NCBI GenBank assembly: GCA_965248855.1
Contig: CBDFKQ010000024.1
Location: 1 to 64,000 of the forward strand
Length of the DNA stretch: 64,000 nucleotides
Direction of reading: 5' to 3'
Source: CBDFKQ01 sp965248855
GTDB taxonomy: Bacteria > Bacteroidota > Bacteroidia > Cytophagales > 172606-1
Shown here: in pieces, positions 43,669 through 53,104 of the stretch
Numbering within the stretch: the stretch's first letter is position 1
How the letters are laid out: the number at the start of each line of letters is the position of its first letter
The notes under the pieces: model-generated
Seen by the model: the letters and a program-made list of their open reading frames with translations, nothing else
What the model was told of the DNA's origin: nothing
Database searches by the model: none
Made by a program: the position numbers and the translations under genes

Positions 43669-45789
43669 ATGCAAAGTTTCCGCACCGAATTAGAAAACCC
43701 ATTAGTGGAAAAAGATATTATCGATCTTGAAAAAAAAATCAGGATGTTTAGAGAAGGGAAAATTCATGAAGAAAAATTCAGGAGCCTTCGATTGGCAAGA
43801 GGTGTGTATGGGCAAAGACAAAAAGGTGTGCAGATGGTGAGAATAAAATTACCATATGGCAGAATATCTTTTAAACAATGGAAAAGGATTTCTGATATTT
43901 CTGATGAATATTCAACAGGAAACCTGCATTTAACTACACGCCAGGATATACAAATACACTTTGTAAGCCTGGATAAAACACCGGAACTTTGGGCGAAATT
44001 AGAAGAAGATAATATTACACTTCGTGAAGCTTGTGGGAACACGGTAAGAAATATTACCGCTTCAGTAACAAGCGGCATCGACCCTCAAGAAATATTTGAT
44101 GTAACTCCTTATGCAGATGCACTGTTCAGGTATTTGTTGCGCAACCCGGTTTGCCAGGAAATGGGAAGAAAAATAAAAATTGCATTTTCTAATTCAGATG
44201 AAGATACTGCATTAACTTATATGCATGATTTAGGTTTTATCCCAAGGATAAAAATGGAAAATGGAATTGAAAAAAGAGGTTTTAAAGTAGTATTGGGTGG
44301 AGGCTTGGGCGCTCAACCTTTACTTGCACAATTGGCTTTTGAATTTTTGGATGAAAATTTAATAATTCCTTATACGGAAGCTGTTTTAAGAGTTTTTGAT
44401 CGTCATGGTGAAAGAAACTCTCGTCATAAAGCAAGATTAAAATTTTTAATACAAAAAATAGGTTTTGAACCTTTTATAGAATTGGTAAATGAAGAGTGGA
44501 AGGCATTAAAAGTTAAGAACTTTTCTATTGATCACCCTCCGGTAAATAATTATAAACCGGAAGATTTCATCACAGCATCAACCGAAAAAAATATTGAAAC
44601 TGATTTCCGCTATCAAAGCTGGTTTAAAACAAACGTTTTTGAACAAACGCAGAAAGGGTTTTATGGTGTTTATATCAGAATTCCTTTAGGTAATATCAGC
44701 AGTGAAGTATCAAGGTTAATTTCAGATCAACTTGAAAATTATATTGCTGATGATATTCGCGTAACAATTAATCAAGGATTATTTTTAAGATTTGTAAAAA
44801 CCGAAAATTTGCCTTACGTTTTTTCTGTTTTGGATCAATATCATTTAGCAGAACCCGGTGCAAATAGTGTAGCAAACATTACAACTTGCCCCGGTACAGA
44901 TACTTGTAATTTGGCTATTTCGGATAGTACTAATATCACTTATGTTTTAGAAGACGTGATTGACAATGAATATTCTGATTTAATTCACAATAACGATATT
45001 AAAATTAAAATTTCCGGTTGCATGAATTCTTGCGGGCAGCATGGAATGGCCAATATTGGTTTTCATGGAAGCTCTTTAAAAGCAAACGGAAAAGTTTTAC
45101 CAGCATTGCAGGTTTTATTAGGTGGTGGAACATTGGGCAGTGGCGAAGGAAGAATTGCAGATAAAGTATTAAAAGTGCCAAGTAAACGTGGGCCTGATGT
45201 ATTGCGCATTGTTTTATCGGATTATGAAACACAAATGCTGGAAGGTGAATATTTTAATGATTATTATGACCGTTTCGGCGAAAAATATTTTTATACATTA
45301 TTAAAACCTTTGGCTGATTTATCAACCTTACAAAATTCTGATTTTGTAGATTGGGGACAAACAGAAGCATATGAAACAGAAATTGGAGTGGGTGAATGTG
45401 CGGGTGTAATGATTGATTTAGTGGCTACTTTGCTTTATGAATCTGAAGAAAAAGCCGAATGGACAAAAGAAGCTTATGAAGAAGGTCGTTTTGCAGATTC
45501 CATCTACCATGCATACAGTGTTTTTGTTTCATCTGCAAAAGCTTTGCTGCTTGATAAAAATGTTAATTGCAGCACGCAACACGGAGTAATTGCCGAATTT
45601 GATAAAAATTTTATTGAAACAGGCATTATTACTTTAGATTCTGATTTTAAATCGAAAGTAATGGTGATCAATCAAAATGAACCAAGCCAAGTTTTTGCTG
45701 AACATTATATTCAACAAGCTTTTGAATTTTTAGAAAAAGCAAAAGCATACAAAAATGAAAGAGGGGTTACGTTGAAAGAATTGGCCTAA
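43669..45789 (+). CDS. Ferredoxin-type nitrite/sulfite reductase with C-terminal HEPN-like domain
   Basis: A siroheme and [4Fe-4S] enzyme that reduces sulfite or nitrite by six electrons in the cytosol. There are two NIR/SIR half-repeats; GNLHLTTRQDIQIHFV and EACGNTVRNITASVTSG are typical of the first. Cluster and siroheme ligands are Cys407 and Cys413 (TCPGTDTC) and Cys451 and Cys455 (SGCMNSCGQHG). Residues from about 575 to 706 are an added helical domain with R607-x6-H614 (RFADSIYH), the HEPN signature. The enzyme is followed by the siroheme methylase gene, favouring sulfite in assimilation, but nitrite is not excluded. Confidence 0.88.
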   Translation: MQSFRTELENPLVEKDIIDLEKKIRMFREGKIHEEKFRSLRLARGVYGQRQKGVQMVRIKLPYGRISFKQWKRISDISDEYSTGNLHLTTRQDIQIHFVSLDKTPELWAKLEEDNITLREACGNTVRNITASVTSGIDPQEIFDVTPYADALFRYLLRNPVCQEMGRKIKIAFSNSDEDTALTYMHDLGFIPRIKMENGIEKRGFKVVLGGGLGAQPLLAQLAFEFLDENLIIPYTEAVLRVFDRHGERNSRHKARLKFLIQKIGFEPFIELVNEEWKALKVKNFSIDHPPVNNYKPEDFITASTEKNIETDFRYQSWFKTNVFEQTQKGFYGVYIRIPLGNISSEVSRLISDQLENYIADDIRVTINQGLFLRFVKTENLPYVFSVLDQYHLAEPGANSVANITTCPGTDTCNLAISDSTNITYVLEDVIDNEYSDLIHNNDIKIKISGCMNSCGQHGMANIGFHGSSLKANGKVLPALQVLLGGGTLGSGEGRIADKVLKVPSKRGPDVLRIVLSDYETQMLEGEYFNDYYDRFGEKYFYTLLKPLADLSTLQNSDFVDWGQTEAYETEIGVGECAGVMIDLVATLLYESEEKAEWTKEAYEEGRFADSIYHAYSVFVSSAKALLLDKNVNCSTQHGVIAEFDKNFIETGIITLDSDFKSKVMVINQNEPSQVFAEHYIQQAFEFLEKAKAYKNERGVTLKELA

Positions 45790-45823
45790 TTCTTTTTAAC
45801 TAATAAGGAGATTAGAAATATTA

Positions 45824-45841
45824 CGCATTTATTTAAATGCG
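45824..45841. promoter_or_regulatory. Palindrome upstream of cobA
   Basis: CGCATTTA-TT-TAAATGCG is a perfect 8+8 inverted repeat that ends 12 bp before the cobA ATG, in the short spacer behind the sulfite reductase gene. It may be an operator or an RNA hairpin affecting translation. Confidence 0.4.
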
Positions 45842-45853
45842 ATTTAAATAAAA

Positions 45854-46636
45854 ATGAAGAGGTCGGGAAAAAATATTGATAAAACGCCCAAACTTACACT
45901 TGTAGGTGCCGGTCCCGGTGATCCGGAATTGATCACTCTTAAAGCAATCAGAGCTTTAGAGTGTGCAGATGTGGTATTATATGATGCCCTTATTAATGAA
46001 GACCTTCTAAAATATTGCCCTGACCATTGCGAAAAAATATTTGTTGGAAAAAAACCCTATCAAAAAAGCATATCTCAAGATAGTATAAATTACATGATTG
46101 TAGAAAAAGCCCTTGAACGCGGCCATGTGGTTCGTTTAAAGGGTGGAGATCCTTTTATTTTCGGGAGAGGGCAGGAAGAAATTGATTTTGCGAAAAAATT
46201 TGCAATTTATACTTCATATATACCGGGCATCTCAAGCATTACTGCGGGGAGTAATATAAATATTCCCCTTACTGCAAGAGGCGTCAGCGAAAGTTTTTGG
46301 GTAATTACCGGAACCCGCTCAGATAGTTTATTGTCTGATGATTTATTACTGGCGATGCAAACTACTGCAACCATTGTTATTTTAATGGGCATGAGCAAAC
46401 TGGAATTAATTTCCGATATTTTTAACCAGTCAGGTTCAGGAAATGCACCGGCTGCAATAATACAAAACGCCTCATCAAGAAATCAAAAATCAATTGTTGG
46501 TTGTATTAATGACTTACCAACGCTGGCACAAGAGCAAAAAATTGGGTCGCCGGCTGTTATTATAATTGGTGAAGTAGTCAGGTTTTATTCGTTGGAGAAA
46601 ATATATTCTTCCTTTAAAGAAACGGTAATAATGTAG
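45854..46636 (+). CDS. cobA: Uroporphyrinogen-III C-methyltransferase
   Basis: A SAM-dependent enzyme that methylates uroporphyrinogen III twice to precorrin-2, the precursor of siroheme. The 260-residue single-domain protein has LVGAGPGDPELITLKA (about 16-31), VLYDALI, VRLKGGDPFIFGRGQEE, and the PGISSITAG and IPLTARG blocks. No CysG-type dehydrogenase/ferrochelatase domain is attached. It directly follows the siroheme enzyme gene and must supply that cofactor. Confidence 0.93.
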   Translation: MKRSGKNIDKTPKLTLVGAGPGDPELITLKAIRALECADVVLYDALINEDLLKYCPDHCEKIFVGKKPYQKSISQDSINYMIVEKALERGHVVRLKGGDPFIFGRGQEEIDFAKKFAIYTSYIPGISSITAGSNINIPLTARGVSESFWVITGTRSDSLLSDDLLLAMQTTATIVILMGMSKLELISDIFNQSGSGNAPAAIIQNASSRNQKSIVGCINDLPTLAQEQKIGSPAVIIIGEVVRFYSLEKIYSSFKETVIM

Positions 46637-46712
46637 AGCCGGGTTAGTTTAAAATGTTTATGCGGTAATAATATAATACCCTTACATTTTTCTTCAGCTT
46701 ATAGATTGGTTA

Positions 46713-48038
46713 TTATTTTTCTAAATCATCTTCTTCTTTTGGCGCATCAAAAAGTAAATCTTTGATCATAACAAGTTGCAAGCGGCTTCTCGTGCGTTTC
46801 AAAGCAGTAAATTCATATTCCTCGAACGTTATTTTTTCATTTAAATTTGGTATCCTGTCGAGTTCAAAAGCAAGTAAGCCGGCCAAGGTATCATATTCTT
46901 TTCTTTCGGTTAATGGCCTTGGTAAATATTCATTTAAATCAGCAATTGGAGCCGATGCCAATACTTTAAATGTATGATCATCTTGCTTTTCAACAATAGG
47001 AACCTCATTATCATATTCATCCTGTATTTCGCCAACCAATTCTTCCATAATATCCTCCATTGTAATAATTCCTAATGTTCCACCGTATTCATCTATTACA
47101 ATAGCCATATGAATTCTATCACGTTGAAATTGTCGGAGTAGTTTTGTGACTTTTTGATTTTGATATACAAAACTTACAGGCCTGATATTACTTTTTAATT
47201 CAAAATTTTTATTCTTCCTTATAATTCCTAAAATATCTTTTACATATATCTGACCAAGAATATTATCTAATGAATCTTTAAAAACAGGCATTCTTGAATA
47301 ACCTTCTTCAATTAATTTATCAATGGCAGCCTCATCAGCTAAATCAACATTCAAGGCCATTATTTGCATTCTTGGAACCATTACTTGTTTTGCCGATCGA
47401 TCCGAAAAATCAAATGCATTTCTTATAATTTCGTAATTAGCAGTTTCAATCGACCCACTTTCTTTCCCCTGTTGCACTAAAAGTTTTAACTCTTCAGGAG
47501 AATGTACTTCATGGCCTTCAACAGCATGAATTCCAAAGGCTCGTACTACGAGATTGGCCATTGCATTCATTAAAGATATTAATGGCTTAAAAACAATATA
47601 AAACCCTTTTAATGGGTAGGCAACTGCGAGGGAAACTGCTTCAGATTTTTGTAAAGCAAGTGATTTGGGAGCTAATTCACCAAAAACTACATGTAATACA
47701 GTTAAAATAAAAATAGCCAGAAAAGTGGCGATAGTATCTGAATAAGATATAAAGTGAGTAAGATTATAATAGTGGAAAAGATCTAACAACAAACCGTCAA
47801 AAAGTTTTTCACCAACAAAACCCAAGCCCAAGCTCGCAATGGTAATACCTAATTGTGTTGCCGAAAGGTAGGCATCAAGTTTTATTAAAATTCCTTTGGT
47901 AATTTTAGCTAATTTATTGCCTGATTTTGCCATCAGTTCGATTTGCGAAAATCGAACTTTTACAATTGCAAATTCAGCAGCTACAAAAAACCCGTTTAAT
48001 AGAATAAGAAATACAGTAATTAAAATACTAAATATCAT
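46713..48038 (-). CDS. CNNM/CorC-family transporter (hemolysin-like)
   Basis: A 441-residue inner membrane protein with an N-terminal DUF21/CNNM domain of about four helices (ILLNGFFVAAEFAIVKVR; IATFLAIFILTVLHVVFGELAPKSLAL). A cytoplasmic CBS pair follows (about 205-330, RMPVFKDSLDNILGQIYVKDIL; MAIVIDEYGGTLGIITMEDIMEELVGEI), and a C-terminal CorC_HlyC domain. It is thought to move Mg2+ or other divalent cations. It is encoded 89 bp after ffh on the same strand. Confidence 0.9.
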   Translation of the reverse strand: MIFSILITVFLILLNGFFVAAEFAIVKVRFSQIELMAKSGNKLAKITKGILIKLDAYLSATQLGITIASLGLGFVGEKLFDGLLLDLFHYYNLTHFISYSDTIATFLAIFILTVLHVVFGELAPKSLALQKSEAVSLAVAYPLKGFYIVFKPLISLMNAMANLVVRAFGIHAVEGHEVHSPEELKLLVQQGKESGSIETANYEIIRNAFDFSDRSAKQVMVPRMQIMALNVDLADEAAIDKLIEEGYSRMPVFKDSLDNILGQIYVKDILGIIRKNKNFELKSNIRPVSFVYQNQKVTKLLRQFQRDRIHMAIVIDEYGGTLGIITMEDIMEELVGEIQDEYDNEVPIVEKQDDHTFKVLASAPIADLNEYLPRPLTERKEYDTLAGLLAFELDRIPNLNEKITFEEYEFTALKRTRSRLQLVMIKDLLFDAPKEEDDLEK

Positions 48039-48127
48039 AGGTTTTAAAGCAGAGAAACTTATTAGAATTGAAATAAGAAATTATACCTAAAAATCTATTC
48101 CGGTTACAATAAGTTCATTCTGTTTAA

Positions 48128-49450
48128 TTATTTAGCGAAAGGATTAAATCCACGCTTATTTTGAGATGCCTTATTCATACTTTTCATCATTTTCCGCATC
48201 TGATCGAAATGTTTTATAACTTGATTTACATCTTGTACTGTTCTTCCACTACCTGCAGCAATACGTTTTCTCCTGCTATTATCAATCAACTCCGGGTCTT
48301 GGCGTTCTTTTATTGTCATTGATTGAATAATAGATTCCATTGGCCTGAGTGCATCATCACTAATTTCAACATCTTTAACCATTTGGCTGACACCGGGAAT
48401 CATTTTCATAATATCCTGCAAACTTCCCATCTTTTTTATTTGCTGAAGTTGAGAAAGGTAATCTTCAAAATTAAATTGATTTTTACGAATTCTTTTTTCA
48501 AGCCTTTTAGCTTCATCTTCATCAAAAGCCTGTTGGGCTTTTTCAACCAAGCTCACCACATCACCCATTCCTAAAATCCTGCTGGCCATCCTATCAGGGT
48601 GAAAAAGATCAATTGCTTCCATCTTTTCCCCGGTACTGATAAATTTAATTGGTTTTTCTACCACAGCACGAATAGATAAGGCAGCTCCACCACGAGTATC
48701 GCCATCTAACTTGGTTAAAACAACTCCGTCAAAATTTAATCTTTCATTAAAAGTTTTAGCTGTGTTTACAGCATCCTGCCCTGTCATTGCATCAACAACA
48801 AATAAAGTTTCGGAAGGATTTAAAGCTTTTTTAACTGCTTCAATCTCTTTCATCATCGCTTCATCAATTGCCAAACGGCCCGCGGTATCTACAATAACTA
48901 TTTTTTTATTATTCGTTTTGGCAAATTTTATTGCATTTAAGGCAATTTCAACAGCATTTTTATTTTCCGGCTCAGCATATACATCTACGCCTACCTGTTG
49001 CCCCAAAACTTTTAATTGATCGATTGCCGCCGGTCTGTAAATATCGCATGCAGCCAGTAATACATTTTTATTTTGCTTTTTTAAATAAGAGGCAAGTTTA
49101 CCGGAAAAAGTTGTTTTACCTGACCCTTGCAAACCTGCTATTAAAATTACAGCCGGATCTCCCTTTACATTTATGCTTTGAACAGTACCGCCCATCAATT
49201 CACTCAGTTCATCCTGCGTAATTTTTGTAAGCATTTGACCTGGTTCAACAGCAATTAGAATTTTTTGCCCCAGTGCATTTTCTTTAATCCTATCTGTTAT
49301 TTCTTTAGCAACTTTATAATTTACATCAGCTTCTAAAAGAGCTTTGCGAATTTCTTTAACTGTGGTTGCAACATTAATATCTGTAATCCTGCCTTTTCCT
49401 TTTAGAGTACGAAAAGCCTGATTTAAATTATTACTTAAATTATCGAACAT
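48128..49450 (-). CDS. ffh: Signal recognition particle protein Ffh
   Basis: The GTPase of the bacterial SRP, which with 4.5S RNA brings inner membrane proteins to FtsY and SecYEG. The N domain is at 1-95, and the G domain has GLQGSGKTTFSGK (106-118), DTAGRLAIDEAMM, TKLDGDTRGG and GEKMEAIDLFHPDRMASRILGMGD. The M domain (from about 325) is Met-rich with the RNA-binding SGRTVQDVNQVIKHF. The length of 440 is normal. Its own RNA gene is not seen in this window. Confidence 0.97.
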   Translation of the reverse strand: MFDNLSNNLNQAFRTLKGKGRITDINVATTVKEIRKALLEADVNYKVAKEITDRIKENALGQKILIAVEPGQMLTKITQDELSELMGGTVQSINVKGDPAVILIAGLQGSGKTTFSGKLASYLKKQNKNVLLAACDIYRPAAIDQLKVLGQQVGVDVYAEPENKNAVEIALNAIKFAKTNNKKIVIVDTAGRLAIDEAMMKEIEAVKKALNPSETLFVVDAMTGQDAVNTAKTFNERLNFDGVVLTKLDGDTRGGAALSIRAVVEKPIKFISTGEKMEAIDLFHPDRMASRILGMGDVVSLVEKAQQAFDEDEAKRLEKRIRKNQFNFEDYLSQLQQIKKMGSLQDIMKMIPGVSQMVKDVEISDDALRPMESIIQSMTIKERQDPELIDNSRRKRIAAGSGRTVQDVNQVIKHFDQMRKMMKSMNKASQNKRGFNPFAK

Positions 49451-49491
49451 GGTAAAATAATTTTTATAGGCACTATAAAATTTTTACAAAA

Positions 49492-51006
49492 TTATTTAAA
49501 TTTATCATTAAAATAAATCTTTTTTAATGAAGCCGATACAAGTTGATTAATATCCGGCGATACCTTACTTATCAACACCAAAAAGCCAAATATAATAGAG
49601 ATGGTTATAGAACGAATAAATATATTCAAAATATGATTATCAACCATTTTCCCTGCAAGAGGTGTAAGGAAAACTATTACAAAAGTGATAAGACCAATTC
49701 CTAAAGCCATAATTGTATCAACATTAAATGGATTAAGATTAGTCTTTAAGAAAATAAGTAAAAGTTTAGCTACATTATATATTAAAATCGATATAAAAGT
49801 TGATAATGCAGCACCATTTATATTATATATTGGTATTAAGAAATAATTTAACAGTGTTATCACAACTGATAAGAATATTATAAATATAAAATCATATTTA
49901 TAATATTTAGAATTTGAAAGTATCTCTGAGTTCACACCGGTAGCCATATCAACTACCCTGGCCAAACCTATCCAAAATACAACAAATTTACCTGTTTGAT
50001 AAAATTTACCTTGTGGCAAAAGGCTAAAAATATCATCAATATTGAGCCAAATACCAAGGAATAAAAATAATCCTATTATTAATAGATTTAGAGATGATTT
50101 TTTATAAACCTCATTAATATTTTTAATATTATTATTTTTCCAAGCCTCCGCAAGAATAGGTAAACTTATCTGACTTACAGTTCTTCTTGGAATTTCAATT
50201 GCTAACGCAAACTGGGAGGCGATGGTAAATATCCCAAGGTTTGATAACCCTTTTGAATAAGCAGGAAGGAAAATACTTTCAACTTTGTATATTATTAACC
50301 AGCTTAACAATGGTAAAGTTGTTAATAATCCATAATTAAACATTTCTTTCAAACGGGACTTACTAAACCCATTAAATTTGGTAATTAAAAAAAATTTACC
50401 TAAAAAGTTAATATAAATTATTAAAAGTAAGTTTATTATTAGGTATGAAAGCACCCACAGATTAATAAATTGGCTAAGGGATAACCAATGAAACCCAAAC
50501 ATTATTATAAGTGCAATATTTATTAAACGTAATATGATTTCCCTAATAATTGCCGGAACTACGATACGTAGATGAGCTCTGATATAAGCTTCTAAAATGC
50601 CTTGCCAACCAACTAAAACTGTCAAAAATAATATTTGATTGTAATATGCAAATAATAAAGGTGATTTTTCGAAATAAATATTTCGAAAAAAAAATTCTAA
50701 ATAATAAAAAACTATAACAAATATTAAAGATCCTACTACGCCAATAACGATTAAAAATGTAAAGAATCCATTATGCATTAATTCAGTACTTTTATAATAA
50801 GCGAAAAATCTATTAATTATTCCCGGAAGACAAATCGCCGAAAAAGTGGAAAAAATAATTGAATAGCTAAGTATAGCTTGGGTTAATCCTATTTGTTCTG
50901 AGGTTAGAAAAGTTGTACTAACAAATAAAACATTTATTACTCCTATTAATAACCCTATATAACTTACTATTGAGCTCTTGAAGCTCTGTCTTATTATAAT
51001 TCCCAT
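49492..51006 (-). CDS. Oligosaccharide flippase (Wzx/MATE-like)
   Basis: A 504-residue integral membrane protein with about 12-14 hydrophobic helices and few charged loops, beginning MGIIIRQSFKSSIVSYIGLLIGVINVLF, the usual start of Bacteroidota polysaccharide exporters. It should flip lipid-linked sugar units across the inner membrane. It is encoded 41 bp before ffh on the same strand. The genes opposite (FkbM methyltransferases and a glycosyltransferase) form the rest of a surface-glycan region. The sequence is even more AT-rich than its neighbours, consistent with horizontal acquisition. Confidence 0.83.
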   Translation of the reverse strand: MGIIIRQSFKSSIVSYIGLLIGVINVLFVSTTFLTSEQIGLTQAILSYSIIFSTFSAICLPGIINRFFAYYKSTELMHNGFFTFLIVIGVVGSLIFVIVFYYLEFFFRNIYFEKSPLLFAYYNQILFLTVLVGWQGILEAYIRAHLRIVVPAIIREIILRLINIALIIMFGFHWLSLSQFINLWVLSYLIINLLLIIYINFLGKFFLITKFNGFSKSRLKEMFNYGLLTTLPLLSWLIIYKVESIFLPAYSKGLSNLGIFTIASQFALAIEIPRRTVSQISLPILAEAWKNNNIKNINEVYKKSSLNLLIIGLFLFLGIWLNIDDIFSLLPQGKFYQTGKFVVFWIGLARVVDMATGVNSEILSNSKYYKYDFIFIIFLSVVITLLNYFLIPIYNINGAALSTFISILIYNVAKLLLIFLKTNLNPFNVDTIMALGIGLITFVIVFLTPLAGKMVDNHILNIFIRSITISIIFGFLVLISKVSPDINQLVSASLKKIYFNDKFK

Positions 51007-51376
51007 TTATTTGTGTTTAACCTCAATTCGTTTAATTTTCTTATTCACTTATAATATATAAAATAATTATAATTTAGTTTTCCTTTAAAAAAAACAAGCG
51101 GATTTTTTACATCCATCTTCAACAATAAATTAAATCGTTTATTCAACATAATTATGAAGGTATTTTAATTATATTTTTATGTCCATTTATGACATAAATT
51201 GACATATAAAATAATATTAATTACCGGTTTACATAAGTAAATATTTATTTATGTAAAAATAATAGAATAAGAAAAAATCTAAATTTATAAAGACCATGAA
51301 TAAAGCTAAATTGGTAAATCTTTAAAAAAATTATAATTTTACTATAAAGAATTCATTTACCTCTTAATTTCCTTTA
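51007..51376. other. Divergent regulatory region of the glycan locus with two inverted repeats
   Basis: Between the flippase and the first FkbM gene. TTTATGTC-N7-GACATAAA lies at 51176-51198 and TTTACATAA-N12-TTATGTAAA at 51228-51257. The second could also fold into a hairpin. No gene or clear -7 box is seen. Confidence 0.4.
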
Positions 51377-52240
51377 ATGAAAATAAAATATTTCATAACA
51401 AACCTTTTTAAGTTCTCTCCATTAGAAAAACTTCTTACACTTCCACTTATACAAAATTCCGGGTTAAATTATTGGATTGTAAGGAAAATTGTACCTAGGA
51501 GGTTTCAATATCCCCCACAAAGCTTCAGGTTTGTTCGAAGAAATAATATTTGGTTTAAATTAGATATAAGTCAACATATAGAGTATTCCATTTTTTATAA
51601 TTCAATAGAAGATTCCAGTAGAAAAAAATTGTATTCATTATTAAAAACAGGATTTACTGTATTGGATATTGGAACAAATATAGGTGAAGTACTCCTTAAT
51701 ATAGCCTCTAAGATAGGTCCGGCAGGAAAAATTTATGGTTTTGAACCTAACCCTCCAATTTTCGAACGTTTATTAACAAACATATCGCTTAATAATTTTA
51801 AAAACATTTCCGTTTTTAAACTAGGCTTATCACACGAAAATAAAGATTTTCAATTATATGAGATATTACCTGAAAACTTAGGCGCTACAAGGATTTTAGA
51901 TAAAGACGACGGAATTTCTTCAAAGACAACAATTCATACTATAAAAGTTGATGACTTTGTAACTGAGAATAATATTACTAAAATTGATTTAATAAAAATT
52001 GACGTAGAAGGTTTTGAGCTTTTTGTTTTAATGGGTGCGAGTGAAGTATTAAAAAAATGGAAACCTGTTTTATTTATTGAACTAATCGATTCACATCAAA
52101 AAATACATCATTTTGGTGCTCGTCAGCTTGTTGAATATTTAATATCTTTCGGCTACAGGTGCTATAGAGCTGATAATAACCAATTTATAGATGATAAATA
52201 TGAATTGAAAGATTGTGTTTTTGATATTTATTGTATTTGA
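51377..52240 (+). CDS. FkbM family methyltransferase (first copy)
   Basis: A 287-residue SAM-dependent methyltransferase. Motif I is VLDIGTNIGEVLLNIAS (about 95-111), followed by IYGFEPNPPIFERL and the FkbM signature IDLIKIDVEGFELFVLMGASEVL, then KPVLFIELID. FkbM enzymes usually O-methylate sugars or polyketides; here the neighbours point to glycan decoration. The first 70 residues (KLLTLPLIQNSGLNYWIVRKIV) form the usual N-terminal extension. A second FkbM gene follows 8 bp later. Confidence 0.88.
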   Translation: MKIKYFITNLFKFSPLEKLLTLPLIQNSGLNYWIVRKIVPRRFQYPPQSFRFVRRNNIWFKLDISQHIEYSIFYNSIEDSSRKKLYSLLKTGFTVLDIGTNIGEVLLNIASKIGPAGKIYGFEPNPPIFERLLTNISLNNFKNISVFKLGLSHENKDFQLYEILPENLGATRILDKDDGISSKTTIHTIKVDDFVTENNITKIDLIKIDVEGFELFVLMGASEVLKKWKPVLFIELIDSHQKIHHFGARQLVEYLISFGYRCYRADNNQFIDDKYELKDCVFDIYCI

Positions 52241-52248
52241 ATTTACAA

Positions 52249-53097
52249 ATGATGCATTTTTATTTGAAAAAAGTTACAAAGTATGTATTTGCACTCTTCT
52301 TACCTACAAGATATAAAAAATGGTTTTTTAAAAGATATAACTTAGCTTTTAACGAAAAATTTTTAGAAGGGATAAAGTTTGAAAAAGAATTATATCTTTT
52401 AAAGTTTTTACTTTTATCTGATAATGCTGTTTTTTTTGATATAGGTGCGAATATTGGTGAGTATATGTATGTCGCATCAAAATATATTAAATCCGAAAAT
52501 TTATATGCATTTGAACCATTAAAAAATTTACACATACAATTAAAACAGGTTTTTAAAATTCAAAAAATTTATAATTTTGCTTTATCGGATTCTAACTCCA
52601 TTAAAGAATTTAAAATCCCAATAATTCTAAATCAAAAAGTTTTCTCTAGAGCTACCCTTGATTTAAATTTTCGTGAGATTGGCGAAGAAAAAAGTGAAAT
52701 TATTAAAATAGAAACTAAGACTTTGGACGATTTTGTTGAAGAAAATCATATTCTATATATTGATTTAATAAAAATAGATGTTGAAGGGCATGAATATGAA
52801 ATTATAAAAGGTGGTTTAAAAACTTTAAAAACTTTAAAGCCGATAATGATTATTGAAATCGATTATAAACATCATAATAATGATATAAATGATATTATTA
52901 ATAAAATAAATTTAATTGGATATTCATGCTATTATTTTGATTTAGAACACAGAAAATTAAGAGAGGTAATATTTGATGCTAATGTATTACAAACAAAACT
53001 TCGCCCTAATCAAAAGCCTGAATATAATTTTATTTTTTTTCCTAAAAATGATTCTTTAATAGAATTGGTAAATAAAATAAATTATCAAATAAAATAG
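52249..53097 (+). CDS. FkbM family methyltransferase (second copy)
   Basis: About 282 residues. FFDIGANIGEYMYVAS is motif I, followed by LYAFEPLKNL and IDLIKIDVEGHEYEIIKGGLKTL. It is clearly a relative of the preceding gene, but diverged. The open frame extends to a TTG at 52231 that overlaps the upstream gene, but the adjacent ATGs at 52249 and 52252 are better starts. The tandem pair suggests methylation of two positions or two sugars of the same glycan. Confidence 0.87.
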   Translation: MMHFYLKKVTKYVFALFLPTRYKKWFFKRYNLAFNEKFLEGIKFEKELYLLKFLLLSDNAVFFDIGANIGEYMYVASKYIKSENLYAFEPLKNLHIQLKQVFKIQKIYNFALSDSNSIKEFKIPIILNQKVFSRATLDLNFREIGEEKSEIIKIETKTLDDFVEENHILYIDLIKIDVEGHEYEIIKGGLKTLKTLKPIMIIEIDYKHHNNDINDIINKINLIGYSCYYFDLEHRKLREVIFDANVLQTKLRPNQKPEYNFIFFPKNDSLIELVNKINYQIK

Positions 53098-53104
53098 TGA
53101 TTTA

